64,000 bases of DNA, from positions 20,858 to 84,857 of the forward strand of contig CAZQDP010000004.1 of NCBI GenBank assembly GCA_964592375.1, given 5' to 3'. The position numbers were made by a program, and so were the translations under genes. Positions 46,051 to 54,424 of the stretch are shown here, piece by piece. Position 1 is the stretch's first letter. Each line of letters begins with the position of its first letter. This DNA is from CAZQDP01 sp964592375 (GTDB taxonomy: Bacteria > Bacillota > Clostridia > RUG12999). The notes under the pieces are model-generated. The model was not told where the DNA came from and did not search any database. It saw only the letters and a program-made list of their open reading frames with translations.

Positions 46051-46697
46051 GATATTTAACAGTTGCGCTTGCCAAGGGACGTCTAGCGGAACAAGCGGTC
46101 CAAATATTTGAAGAAATCGGCTTTGATTGTTCTGAAATGAAAGAAAAATCCAGAAAGCTCATTTTCACCAATGAAGAGATGAAATTTAAGTTTATTTTGG
46201 TCAAAGCCTCCGATGTACCCATTTATGTGGAATATGGTGCGGCAGATATGGGGATTGTGGGGCGTGATACCATATTAGAAGAGGGTAGAAATTTATATGA
46301 AACGGTAGACTTAAAATTTGGTGCTTGTAAAATGGCAGTTTGCGGGCCTGCTCATATGAAAGATAAGCTAGATAGCAGTTATAACTTAAGGGTTGCTACC
46401 AAGTATCCGAGCATTGCTCGTGAATACTTTCACAACGTAAAGGGAAGAGACATTGAAATTATTCCACTGAGCGGTTCTGTGGAGCTTGCGCCTTTGGTAG
46501 GGCTCTCGGAGGTCATTGTGGATATCGTGGAGAGCGGCAAAACGCTCAAAGAAAACGGCCTGGATGTACTGGAGGATATTTGCTCGCTTAGTGCATGGCT
46601 TGTTGTAAACCGTGTGAGCATGAAGCTAGAGAGAGAGAGAATTATGCAGGTTGTCAGCAAAATGAAAGCATATATGAAAGCTGTGGAAAATCAATGA
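46047..46697 (+). CDS. hisG: ATP phosphoribosyltransferase catalytic subunit HisG (short form)
   Basis: First step of histidine synthesis: condenses ATP with PRPP. GGGAGG at 46031-46036 favours TTG at 46047 (spacing 10) over TTG at 46041 (spacing 4), giving 216 residues, the short form that needs HisZ. LTVALAKGRLAEQ is the family start; the PRPP-site segment VDIVESGKTLKENGL is visible near the end. The TTGA overlap with the hisZ stop and the ATGA overlap with hisH show tight coupling. Confidence 0.95.
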   Translation: MRYLTVALAKGRLAEQAVQIFEEIGFDCSEMKEKSRKLIFTNEEMKFKFILVKASDVPIYVEYGAADMGIVGRDTILEEGRNLYETVDLKFGACKMAVCGPAHMKDKLDSSYNLRVATKYPSIAREYFHNVKGRDIEIIPLSGSVELAPLVGLSEVIVDIVESGKTLKENGLDVLEDICSLSAWLVVNRVSMKLERERIMQVVSKMKAYMKAVENQ

Positions 46698-47296
46698 TAG
46701 CAATACTTGATTATGGCGCAGGAAACTTAATGAGCATGCAAAAAGCGCTGGAATTCATTGGAGCAGAGGCTGAAATTACCGATGAGCTCGGCGTTGCACT
46801 TGGTGCAGATAAAATTGTCTTGCCCGGTGTTGGCGCATTCGGCGATGCCATGAGCAGTCTTTTGCGCAGTGGTCTGAGCGAAGCGGTTCTTCATGCATTT
46901 CAAAAGGAAAAACCCTTTCTGGGAATTTGCGCCGGATTACAGCTTTTATTTGAAAGCAGCAAAGAAAGCCCAGGAGTGCGCGGCCTTGGTATTTTAAGAG
47001 GCACCGTGGAAAAAATCCCAAGTTGCGGCCTCAAAATACCCCAGATGGGCTGGAATAGTCTGAATATTTTAAGGCCTTCAAGGCTTTTTAAAGGTATTTC
47101 TGAAGGGGATTTCGTGTATTTTGTTCATTCCTATTATCCTGTCCTTGCGGATAGAAACGATTCTATCGCAAGCGTTACATATGGCGAGGAGCTGGATATA
47201 GCGGTTGAAAAAGGCAATTTCTTTGCTACCCAGTTTCATCCCGAAAAAAGTGGTGATGTGGGACTTTGTATGCTTGAAAATTTTGTGAGGCTCTAA
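46694..47296 (+). CDS. hisH: Imidazole glycerol phosphate synthase glutaminase subunit HisH
   Basis: Glutamine amidotransferase that feeds ammonia to HisF. The ATG at 46694 overlaps the hisG stop (ATGA), giving 200 residues. The catalytic triad is visible: nucleophile Cys in LGICAGLQLL and the His-x-Glu in TQFHPEKS; the VLPGVGAFGDAM oxyanion strand also fits. The long upstream extension of this frame lies inside hisG and is a shadow. Confidence 0.96.
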   Translation: MIAILDYGAGNLMSMQKALEFIGAEAEITDELGVALGADKIVLPGVGAFGDAMSSLLRSGLSEAVLHAFQKEKPFLGICAGLQLLFESSKESPGVRGLGILRGTVEKIPSCGLKIPQMGWNSLNILRPSRLFKGISEGDFVYFVHSYYPVLADRNDSIASVTYGEELDIAVEKGNFFATQFHPEKSGDVGLCMLENFVRL

Positions 47297-47337
47297 TTTA
47301 TATAAAAGATTATCATAAGAAGAGGAGACTTTGGATC

Positions 47338-48054
47338 ATGATTATATATCCCGCAATTGATATAAAGGATGGAAAATGTGTGCGTTTATTGCAGGGGCGT
47401 TTTGAGGATGTAACCGTATATGGCGATATGCCCTCACAAATGGCTTTGCAATGGAAAAACGGAGGCGCTGAGTATATCCATGTGGTGGATTTAGATGGAG
47501 CAAGGCAGGGAAATGCCGGCAACGCACAAGCCATTATGGAAATTGTAAAGGCGGCAGGGGATGTGCCTGTGCAACTGGGCGGGGGCATTCGTGATTTGGA
47601 AAAAGCGCACATGGCGCTGTCTCTTGGCGTTCGCAGAATAATCATCGGAACCGCAGCAGTTTCCAATGACGATTTTCTTGAAAAGCTGATCAGCAAATAT
47701 GGCAATCGCATTGTGATAGGAATTGATGCTAAGGATGGCTTTGCGGCAACCCACGGTTGGGAGCAGGTCAGTGATATTCGTGCCACAGAACTTGCAAAAA
47801 AAGCATGTGATTTAGGAGCCCAAACCATTATATATACCGATATTGCAACAGATGGTATGTTAACGGGTCCAAATGTAGAAGCCATGGCAGAAATGGTAGC
47901 ATGTATTCACGCAGACGTAATTGCCTCCGGTGGCGTTTCCGGCATGGAAGACATTGAGGCGTTAAAATCCACCGGCGTAAAAGGCGTGATTGTGGGAAAG
48001 GCGCTTTACAGTGGCAGGTTTACCTTATCCGATGCCATAAGAGCGGGAAAATAA
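47338..48054 (+). CDS. hisA: Phosphoribosylformimino-AICAR ribotide isomerase HisA
   Basis: TIM-barrel isomerase of the fourth histidine step. It has 238 residues. Catalytic Asp in IYPAIDIKDGKCVRL (near 8) and the second Asp in YTDIATDGMLTGPN are visible; phosphate loops are LGGGIRD and ASGGVSG. GAGGAG precedes the ATG. hisF follows 22 bases later. Confidence 0.96.
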   Translation: MIIYPAIDIKDGKCVRLLQGRFEDVTVYGDMPSQMALQWKNGGAEYIHVVDLDGARQGNAGNAQAIMEIVKAAGDVPVQLGGGIRDLEKAHMALSLGVRRIIIGTAAVSNDDFLEKLISKYGNRIVIGIDAKDGFAATHGWEQVSDIRATELAKKACDLGAQTIIYTDIATDGMLTGPNVEAMAEMVACIHADVIASGGVSGMEDIEALKSTGVKGVIVGKALYSGRFTLSDAIRAGK

Positions 48055-48076
48055 AATTTTCGAAGGATTGTGAAAT

Positions 48077-48838
48077 ATGTTTGCAAAACGAATTATCCCT
48101 TGCCTTGATGTACATAATGGCAGAGTGGTAAAGGGTGTCAATTTCGTCAATTTAGTGGATGCGGGCGACCCGGTCGAAATTGCCGCGGTATATGATAAGG
48201 CGGGTGCGGATGAGCTTGTTTTTTTAGATATTACGGCAACCTCTGATGTAAGAAATATTATTGTGGATCTTGTGCGCAATGTGGCAAAACAGGTTTTTAT
48301 TCCTTTTACTGTAGGTGGCGGCATACGTAGCGTAGAGGATTTTAGAATGCTACTTAGCGCCGGAGCAGATAAGGTATCGATCAATTCCTCTGCCGTAAAA
48401 AACCCCACGCTGATTACTGAGGCCGCAATGAAATTCGGCAGTCAATGCGTGGTCGTTGCCATTGATGCAAAACGCAAAGAGGATGAGAGCGGCTGGGAGG
48501 TATATGTTGCCGGTGGCAGAAAGAATACCGGAATTGATGCACTGTGGTGGGCAAAAGAAGCACAAAGACTGGGCGCAGGTGAAATTCTGCTTACCAGCAT
48601 GGATTGTGACGGAACAAAGGCCGGCTATGATATTGCACTGACCAAAAGCGTTTCTAATAGTGTTAATATCCCTGTTATCGCGTCGGGTGGTGCCGGCACA
48701 ATGGAGCATTTTTATGATGCATTTACAGATGGCAAGGCAGATGCGGCACTGGCCGCCTCGCTATTTCATTATAAGGAAATGGAAATAATGGACCTAAAAA
48801 GATATCTTTCCGATAAAAATGTGGAGGTGCGTATCTAA
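48077..48838 (+). CDS. hisF: Imidazole glycerol phosphate synthase cyclase subunit HisF
   Basis: Cyclase that uses ammonia from HisH to make imidazole glycerol phosphate and AICAR. It has 253 residues; RIIPCLDVHNGRVVKGV carries the first catalytic Asp, LLTSMDCDGTKAGYD the second, and VGGGIRS and ASGGAG bind phosphate. The stop TAA is followed at once by the hisIE ATG. Confidence 0.97.
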   Translation: MFAKRIIPCLDVHNGRVVKGVNFVNLVDAGDPVEIAAVYDKAGADELVFLDITATSDVRNIIVDLVRNVAKQVFIPFTVGGGIRSVEDFRMLLSAGADKVSINSSAVKNPTLITEAAMKFGSQCVVVAIDAKRKEDESGWEVYVAGGRKNTGIDALWWAKEAQRLGAGEILLTSMDCDGTKAGYDIALTKSVSNSVNIPVIASGGAGTMEHFYDAFTDGKADAALAASLFHYKEMEIMDLKRYLSDKNVEVRI

Positions 48839-48839
48839 A

Positions 48840-49463
48840 ATGGATATTCGATTTAATGAAAACGGACTTGTGCCTGCAGTGGTGCAGGACTATAAAACAA
48901 ATCAAGTGTTGATGGTTGCATATATGAACAAGGAATCGCTATCGCAAACCATCACAAGCGGAAAAGCGGTGTTTTTTAGCCGTAGCAGGCAAGCGCTATG
49001 GTGCAAAGGAGAAACCTCCGGAAATTTTATGCATGTGAAAGAAATCAAGGTGGATTGTGATGAAGATTGCCTGCTGATTTTGGTTGATCCTGCAGGGCCT
49101 GCATGCCATACTGGGGAGGAAACTTGTTTCTATCGAAAACTGGAGGATGACACCTTGGTTCCAGCACCTACTCATGCTTCCTCATCTGCCATTATGGAAG
49201 AGCTCTATGCTACCATTGTTAATCGTAAAGAACACCCAAAGGAAGGCTCCTACACAAATTATCTTTTTGAAAAAGGAATTGATAAAATCCTCAAAAAAGT
49301 GGGGGAGGAAACAGCAGAGGTCATCATTGGTGCAAAAAATCCAGGCAACGATGAAATAAGGTATGAAATCGCTGATTTAATGTATCATCTCTCTGTTTTA
49401 ATGGTAGAAAAGGATCTTTGCTGGGAAGAAGTATATAAAGAACTTGTCGCACGGCATAAATAA
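48840..49463 (+). CDS. hisIE: Bifunctional phosphoribosyl-AMP cyclohydrolase / phosphoribosyl-ATP pyrophosphatase HisIE
   Basis: Fused second and third steps of histidine synthesis. The ATG at 48840 is behind GGAGG and gives 207 residues. The HisI part (about 1-115) has SRSRQALWCKGETSGN and the zinc-site segment VDCDEDCLLILVDPAGPACH. The HisE part follows a short linker, with NYLFEKGIDKILKKVGEE and EVIIGAKN. It closes the local his run; hisD, hisB and hisC are not in this window. Confidence 0.96.
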   Translation: MDIRFNENGLVPAVVQDYKTNQVLMVAYMNKESLSQTITSGKAVFFSRSRQALWCKGETSGNFMHVKEIKVDCDEDCLLILVDPAGPACHTGEETCFYRKLEDDTLVPAPTHASSSAIMEELYATIVNRKEHPKEGSYTNYLFEKGIDKILKKVGEETAEVIIGAKNPGNDEIRYEIADLMYHLSVLMVEKDLCWEEVYKELVARHK

Positions 49464-49479
49464 AGACGAAGTCGTCTTT
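49462..49479 (+). terminator. Weak hairpin after hisIE
   Basis: AAAGAC and GTCTTT pair around a 6-base loop, in the gap between hisIE and the NfeD gene. There is no proper T-run, so it is more likely attenuating than a full terminator. Confidence 0.3.
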
Positions 49480-49499
49480 GAAATAAAGGAGTGATGGTT

Positions 49500-49940
49500 T
49501 TGGCAAGAATTCTAAGTAACCCCATATATGTTTGGCTTGCAATTGCGGTACTGCTGTTTGTCATTGAATCTGTCACGGTTAATCTTATCACCATTTGGTT
49601 TGCAATCGGATCATTATGTGCAATGGCCACAGCAATAGCGGGGGGGAATGGTTCACTGCAAATCGGAGTGTTTGCTGTTGTATCTGCAATTTTACTCATT
49701 TTAACAAGACCTTTTGTGGTGAAATTCGCCAGTAAACATCCCACCAATGCGGATATGATCATTGGTCAAGAGGCCATTGTGGTTGAGTGTATTCAAAATG
49801 TAGAAGGAAAAGGACAAATTGTGATACAAGGAAACACCTGGTCTGCCCGTTCAGAAAATCAAATGCCCATTGAAGAAGGTGCCATCGTCATCATAAAAGA
49901 GATCGTTGGCGTAAAAGCAATCGTAACAAAAAAAGAGTAG
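49500..49940 (+). CDS. NfeD family membrane protein (short form)
   Basis: A 146-residue protein with hydrophobic helices near 8-25, 33-50 and 55-72 followed by a C-terminal OB-fold (about 90-146) with IGQEAIVVE and EGAIVIIKEIVGVKAIV. AAAGGAG (49485-49491) is spaced for TTG at 49500 rather than GTG 49491 or ATG 49494. NfeD proteins are paired with SPFH (stomatin/flotillin-like) partners and the partner gene follows after 12 bases, so the two likely form a membrane-microdomain or membrane-quality-control complex. Confidence 0.88.
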   Translation: MARILSNPIYVWLAIAVLLFVIESVTVNLITIWFAIGSLCAMATAIAGGNGSLQIGVFAVVSAILLILTRPFVVKFASKHPTNADMIIGQEAIVVECIQNVEGKGQIVIQGNTWSARSENQMPIEEGAIVIIKEIVGVKAIVTKKE

Positions 49941-49952
49941 GAGGGAAAAAGT

Positions 49953-50846
49953 ATGCCACAATTATTGAGTTTCATTCTTTTGGCTTTAGCGGCACTCATT
50001 GTCATTTCCAACATTAAAATTGTACCACAGGCGTATGCATATGTTATTGAGAGGTTAGGCGCTTACTCAGCAACATGGTCCGTTGGTCTGCACTTTACAA
50101 TTCCGTTTATTGAGAAGATATCTAAAAAAGTTTTGCTCAAGGAGCAGGTGGTAGATTTTGCGCCACAGCCTGTCATTACCAAGGACAATGTCACCATGCA
50201 AATTGACACCGTTATCTATTTTCAAATTACAGATCCAAAATTATTTGCATATGGCGTTGACCATCCGCTCACGGCCATTGAAAATCTTACTGCCACCACG
50301 CTTAGAAACATCGTGGGTGATTTGGAGCTTGACGAAACACTGACCTCTCGTGATACGGTTAACACAAAAATGCGGTCAATCCTTGACGTAGCAACCGACC
50401 CTTGGGGCATTAAAATCAATAGAGTTGAGCTTAAAAACATTATTCCTCCAAAGGAAATTAGAGATGCTATGGAAAAGCAGATGAAAGCCGAACGCGAACG
50501 CCGCGAAGCCATTTTGCGTGCTGAAGGCGAAAAAACGTCTGCGATTTTGGTTGCGGAAGGGCAAAAGGAATCCCAAATACTCAAGGCGGAAGGCGAAAAA
50601 GAAGCCGCTATTCGCAATGCCGAAGGAAAAGCGGAAGCCATCCTCAAGGTGCAACAGGCACTTGCAGACAGCATAGGATTTTTAAATAAATCTGCACCTT
50701 CAAAAGAAGTATTGATTCTAAAAAGCTACGATGCGCTCAAGGACCTCGCGGACGGGCAGGCTACGAAACTGATTGTTCCTTCTGAAATTCAGTCTATTGC
50801 TGCGATGGCAGCTAGCGTAAAAGAATTGTGGGAGGATAAAAAGTAA
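49953..50846 (+). CDS. SPFH/stomatin-like (paraslipin) membrane protein
   Basis: A 297-residue band-7 protein. A hydrophobic anchor (about 3-25) precedes the SPFH domain (VPQAYAYVIERLGAYSATW, QVVDFAPQPVITKDNV, LRNIVGDLELDETLTSRD). Then comes a long helical segment with the repeating pattern RAEGEK, VAEGQK, KAEGEK, NAEGKA typical of oligomerising paraslipins such as QmcA. It acts with the NfeD protein upstream. A hairpin terminator follows. Confidence 0.93.
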   Translation: MPQLLSFILLALAALIVISNIKIVPQAYAYVIERLGAYSATWSVGLHFTIPFIEKISKKVLLKEQVVDFAPQPVITKDNVTMQIDTVIYFQITDPKLFAYGVDHPLTAIENLTATTLRNIVGDLELDETLTSRDTVNTKMRSILDVATDPWGIKINRVELKNIIPPKEIRDAMEKQMKAERERREAILRAEGEKTSAILVAEGQKESQILKAEGEKEAAIRNAEGKAEAILKVQQALADSIGFLNKSAPSKEVLILKSYDALKDLADGQATKLIVPSEIQSIAAMAASVKELWEDKK

Positions 50847-50862
50847 AACCTTTTATAATTTG

Positions 50863-50900
50863 TAAAAAGTCATATCGGTTTTTTGCGGTATGACTTTTTA
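50863..50900 (+). terminator. Terminator after the NfeD-SPFH pair
   Basis: TAAAAAGTCATA and TATGACTTTTTA form a 12-bp stem with a T-rich loop, T-run on the right arm. Confidence 0.75.
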
Positions 50901-50912
50901 TCTGTTTTGGTA

Positions 50913-50941
50913 TTGAAATGTAAGCTAAAAATTGATATAAT
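50913..50941 (+). promoter_or_regulatory. Sigma-A type promoter for the HTH-cupin/ligase module
   Basis: TTGAAA (50913-50918) and TATAAT (50936-50941) with a 17-base spacer, 35 bases upstream of the regulator start. Confidence 0.65.
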
Positions 50942-50975
50942 AAGGAACATAAATGATGAATAGGAAGGTGACAAG

Positions 50976-51521
50976 ATGAATCAACTCCAGCAGATTGCAG
51001 CAAGAATAAAAGAGCTTCGTGAAATATTAGAGATAAGTTCCATGGAAGTATCTGCAAAAGTAGGTATTTCAGAACAGGAATATCTCTTATATGAAAGCGC
51101 AAAAAAGGATATTCCCATTGGTATTCTGTATGCCGTAGCGGATATTCTCAGCGTGGACCCCACTGTGCTTCTGACGGGTGATGTGCCACGGATGGATGCC
51201 TATACCGTTGTTCGTAAGGATGAAGGCGTTTTGGTTGAACGCTTTAAGGGATATAACTTCTCCTCACTTGCTTTTAATTACATTGATAGAGAAATGGAAC
51301 CGATGATTGTCACCATCGAACAAGATGAAAAAAAGCCGGAGCTTGTTATGCATAAGGGTCAGGAGTTTAACTATGTATTGGAAGGGAACCTTTCCATCGT
51401 TATTGGGAAACACACCTTTGAACTTTCAGAGGGAGACAGCATTTATTTTGATTCCCGCCTGCCTCACGGCCAGCGTGCACTGAGTAGCCGTGCACGATTT
51501 TTAACTGTTATCAATGAATAG
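50976..51521 (+). CDS. HTH (XRE) and cupin-domain transcriptional regulator
   Basis: A 181-residue regulator. The N-terminal HTH covers about 5-65 (IAARIKELREILEISSMEVS, ISEQEYLLYESAKKDIP) and the C-terminal cupin covers about 100-178, with MHKGQEFNYVLEG, IVIGKHTFELSEGDSIYFDS and LPHGQRAL; in the cupin the metal-binding His/Glu set (H, E, H) is recognisable. Such regulators usually sense a small carboxylate or fatty acid. It stands 12 bases before an acyl-CoA ligase gene, and this regulator-ligase pairing occurs elsewhere in Clostridia. Confidence 0.9.
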   Translation: MNQLQQIAARIKELREILEISSMEVSAKVGISEQEYLLYESAKKDIPIGILYAVADILSVDPTVLLTGDVPRMDAYTVVRKDEGVLVERFKGYNFSSLAFNYIDREMEPMIVTIEQDEKKPELVMHKGQEFNYVLEGNLSIVIGKHTFELSEGDSIYFDSRLPHGQRALSSRARFLTVINE

Positions 51522-51533
51522 GAGAGTTGAAAT

Positions 51534-53204
51534 ATGCTTGAAAAGTTTTTAAACAAAACGGAATTTGAAAGCTATGAAGATTTTAAACAAAATTATTGTG
51601 TGACTATTCCGGAGAATTTCAATTTTGCGTATGATGTTGTCGATGAATGGGGAAGAAGAGACAAAAACAAGCCGGCATTGGTATGGTGCGACGATGATGG
51701 CCATGAAAAGAGATACACCTTTTATGAATTATCTCAGCTTAGCAACAAAGCGGCCAATGTTTTTTCGTCCCTTGGCATTCAAAAGGGTGATCCTGTCATG
51801 CTCATGCTCAAGCAGCGACCATATGTATGGATTTGCATTCTTGCGCTTCATAAAATCGGTGCAGTTTGCATCCCCGCTACATATCAACTTACATCAAAGG
51901 ACATAGAATACAGATGCAACGCTGCAGGCGTCCGGATGATTGTAACGGTAAATGAACCGGAGCTTATCATGCATATCGAAAAAGCAAGGCCCGCAATTTC
52001 AACGGTAGCTCATATTGGCACTGTCGGCGGCAGTGCAATGAGTGGATATATTGATTTTCCAGCCGCCATCGAATCGGCCGATAGTAAATTTGAAAGGCCC
52101 TCTGGCGCAGCTACTATTCACAATACAGATCCCATGCTTCTCTATTTTTCTTCCGGCACAACGGGAATGCCGAAAATGGTACTTCACAATTTTGAATATC
52201 CCATAGGTCACATTACGACTGCAAAGTATTGGCAGCACGTAGAGGATGGCGGCTTGCATCTGACCGTTTCAGATTCAGGCTGGGCAAAATTTGCATGGGG
52301 TAAAATTTACGGTCAATGGATATGCGGTGCGGTAATTGTAGCGTATGACACCGAAAAATTTGTACCCCAAAAAATGATGGATATTATTTCCAAACTAAAG
52401 CTGACAAGTTTTTGTGCGCCTCCTACTGTGTTTCGCTTTTTAATTAAAGAGGATTTATCAAAATGCGATTTTTCCACCATTTCGCACTGTTCTATTGCAG
52501 GCGAACCGCTCAATCCGGAGGTGTTTAATAAATTTAAGCAGGCCACTGGTTTAGAGCTCTGCGAAGGATTTGGTCAAACAGAAACCTCTGTACTCATTGG
52601 TAATTTTGATGGATTTCCAATCAAGCCCGGTTCGATGGGCAAGCCTTCACCGCTATATGATGTGGATATTGTAGATGAATATGGTCACTCCTGCGAAGAT
52701 GGTATTGTAGGAGCGATTGTCATTAAAAACACGGATAAAAAGCATCCTGCCGGTCTTTTTCAAGGATATTATCGGGATGAAGAAGCCACTGGTCGATGCT
52801 GGTCAAATGGCGTGTATAACACGGGGGACACTGCATGGAGGGATGCGGACGGTTATTTTTGGTTTGTGGGCAGAAATGATGATGTTATCAAATGCTCCGG
52901 TTATCGCATCGGTCCTTTTGAAGTGGAAAGCGCACTGATGACACATCCTGCAGTGTTAGAATGTGCTGTCACTGCTGTTCCTGACCCTGTGCGTGGACAA
53001 GTTGTCAAGGCTACCATTATTTTAGCAAAAACTTATGAACCCAGCGACGTTTTAATAAAAGAGCTTCAAGAGCATGTAAAGAAAGTGACAGCGCCCTATA
53101 AGTATCCTCGCGTGGTGGAATTTGTTGCAGAACTGCCTAAAACCATTAGCGGAAAAATTCGTCGTGTACAAATCAGAGACGCAGATAAAAACGAAAATCA
53201 ATAA
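51534..53204 (+). CDS. AMP-dependent acyl-CoA synthetase (medium-chain ACSM-like)
   Basis: Activates a carboxylic acid as acyl-AMP and then acyl-CoA. It has 556 residues. AGGAG precedes the ATG. Motifs: AMP-binding P-loop YFSSGTTGMPKM near 205, the ACSM-like SDSGWAKFAWGKIYGQW, motif EGFGQTETS, YNTGDTAW, VKCSGYRIGPFEVE-type hinge (here IKCSGYRIGPFEVES), and catalytic Lys in TISGKIRR near the end. It resembles mammalian-type medium-chain or aromatic acid ligases more than acetyl-CoA synthetase. Followed closely by a VOC protein and an aldolase. Confidence 0.92.
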   Translation: MLEKFLNKTEFESYEDFKQNYCVTIPENFNFAYDVVDEWGRRDKNKPALVWCDDDGHEKRYTFYELSQLSNKAANVFSSLGIQKGDPVMLMLKQRPYVWICILALHKIGAVCIPATYQLTSKDIEYRCNAAGVRMIVTVNEPELIMHIEKARPAISTVAHIGTVGGSAMSGYIDFPAAIESADSKFERPSGAATIHNTDPMLLYFSSGTTGMPKMVLHNFEYPIGHITTAKYWQHVEDGGLHLTVSDSGWAKFAWGKIYGQWICGAVIVAYDTEKFVPQKMMDIISKLKLTSFCAPPTVFRFLIKEDLSKCDFSTISHCSIAGEPLNPEVFNKFKQATGLELCEGFGQTETSVLIGNFDGFPIKPGSMGKPSPLYDVDIVDEYGHSCEDGIVGAIVIKNTDKKHPAGLFQGYYRDEEATGRCWSNGVYNTGDTAWRDADGYFWFVGRNDDVIKCSGYRIGPFEVESALMTHPAVLECAVTAVPDPVRGQVVKATIILAKTYEPSDVLIKELQEHVKKVTAPYKYPRVVEFVAELPKTISGKIRRVQIRDADKNENQ

Positions 53205-53221
53205 CGGAAGGAATGTTTTTT

Positions 53222-53626
53222 ATGGCACAGCTAACCGGTGTTCATCATATTGCAATGAAAGTTAAAAACTTCGATGCTTCGGTGGATTTTTATACCAATA
53301 CATTAGGCCTTCATGAGGATATCTCGTGGGGTGATATGGGCAAAAGAGCCATCATGCTCCGCTTTGCAGATGGTGCATATCTTGAACTTTTTGAAGGAGG
53401 AAAAGAAGGGGAGAGACCTGAAAATGCAGGTGTATGGTGCCATATTGCACTGCGCACAGATGACACGGATGCACTCTATGCAAAGGCCATGGCATGCGGT
53501 GCGAAGAGTAAAATGCAGCCTACAAAGGTAGACGTTGCATCAAAGCCAACACAAAAAAGAATTAATATTGCTTTTGTTTTTGGGCCCGATGGCGAAGTAA
53601 TTGAATTTTTTGAAGAAATGAAATAA
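53222..53626 (+). CDS. VOC (glyoxalase/bleomycin-resistance) family protein
   Basis: A 134-residue vicinal-oxygen-chelate fold protein. AAGGA (53208-53212) is 9 bases from ATG 53222. VHHIAMKVKNFDASVDFYTN is the first betaalphabeta module and VWCHIALRTDDTDALYAKA the second; IAFVFGPDGEVIEFFEE ends it. Possible metal ligands are the first His and later Glu residues. The best-known relatives include lactoylglutathione lyase and methylmalonyl-CoA epimerase, but the length and context do not decide between them. Confidence 0.9.
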   Translation: MAQLTGVHHIAMKVKNFDASVDFYTNTLGLHEDISWGDMGKRAIMLRFADGAYLELFEGGKEGERPENAGVWCHIALRTDDTDALYAKAMACGAKSKMQPTKVDVASKPTQKRINIAFVFGPDGEVIEFFEEMK

Positions 53627-53647
53627 AATATGAAGGGATAGATTATC

Positions 53648-54424
53648 ATGAATACGTTTAATCCTGTAAAAAAAGCTTTGGAGGAAGGTAAGCTTTCTCT
53701 TGGTACATGGATCCAAGCAGGCCACCCTGCCATTGCAGAGGTGCTTGCAAATGCAGGTTTTGATTGGATTGCCGCAGACTGTGAGCATACAGATATAGGG
53801 GTAGATGGTTATTCCTCGCTTGCACGTGCGATGTATGGACGTGGCAGCATACCCTTGGTAAGAGTGAGAGAAAATGATACCTTGGCAATTCGCCAAATGC
53901 TAGACGCTGGTGCGATGGGTGTTATCGTTCCCCTTATCAACAATAAAGAGCAAGCCAAGCAAGCCGTGGCCTCTGCAAAGTATCCTCCTGAAGGAGTGAG
54001 AGGATTTGCTTTTTGCCGTGCAAATAATTTTGGCATTGACTTTGACCAGTATGCAAAAGAAGCAAACGCCAATACGCTTGTGATTGTTATGATTGAATCC
54101 AAGGAAGCAGTTGATAATATAGATGAAATTTTATCGGTAGACGGCGTGGACGGCGTATTTATCGGCCCATATGACATGAGTGGTTCTTACGGCATTACTG
54201 GGCAAACCGGGCATCCAATCATAGCCGAGGCCTGCCAAAAGGTTTTGGATGCCTGTAAAAAAGCGGGCAAGGCACCCGGACTTCACATCGTAAAACCGAC
54301 AAAAGAAAATATTGAAGATGCCGTGCGCAAAGGGTTTACTTTTATTGCACTGGGTATTGATTTGGTCTTTATAGATAGCATGGCAAGAGAAAATATTTTA
54401 ACCGCAAAAAATTCTAATAAATGA
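53648..54424 (+). CDS. HpcH/HpaI family aldolase
   Basis: Metal-dependent class II aldolase of the 2-keto-3-deoxy-acid type (GarL/HpcH/YfaU group), which splits or forms a pyruvate-derived hydroxy-keto acid. It has 258 residues. Key segments: LGTWIQAGHPAIAEVLANAG at the start, AADCEHTDIG, then metal ligand Glu in VIVMIESKEAV and metal ligand Asp in FIGPYDMSGSYG. The stop overlaps the next gene's ATG (ATGA). With the ligase and VOC protein it suggests breakdown of an organic acid; the substrate is unknown. Confidence 0.9.
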   Translation: MNTFNPVKKALEEGKLSLGTWIQAGHPAIAEVLANAGFDWIAADCEHTDIGVDGYSSLARAMYGRGSIPLVRVRENDTLAIRQMLDAGAMGVIVPLINNKEQAKQAVASAKYPPEGVRGFAFCRANNFGIDFDQYAKEANANTLVIVMIESKEAVDNIDEILSVDGVDGVFIGPYDMSGSYGITGQTGHPIIAEACQKVLDACKKAGKAPGLHIVKPTKENIEDAVRKGFTFIALGIDLVFIDSMARENILTAKNSNK

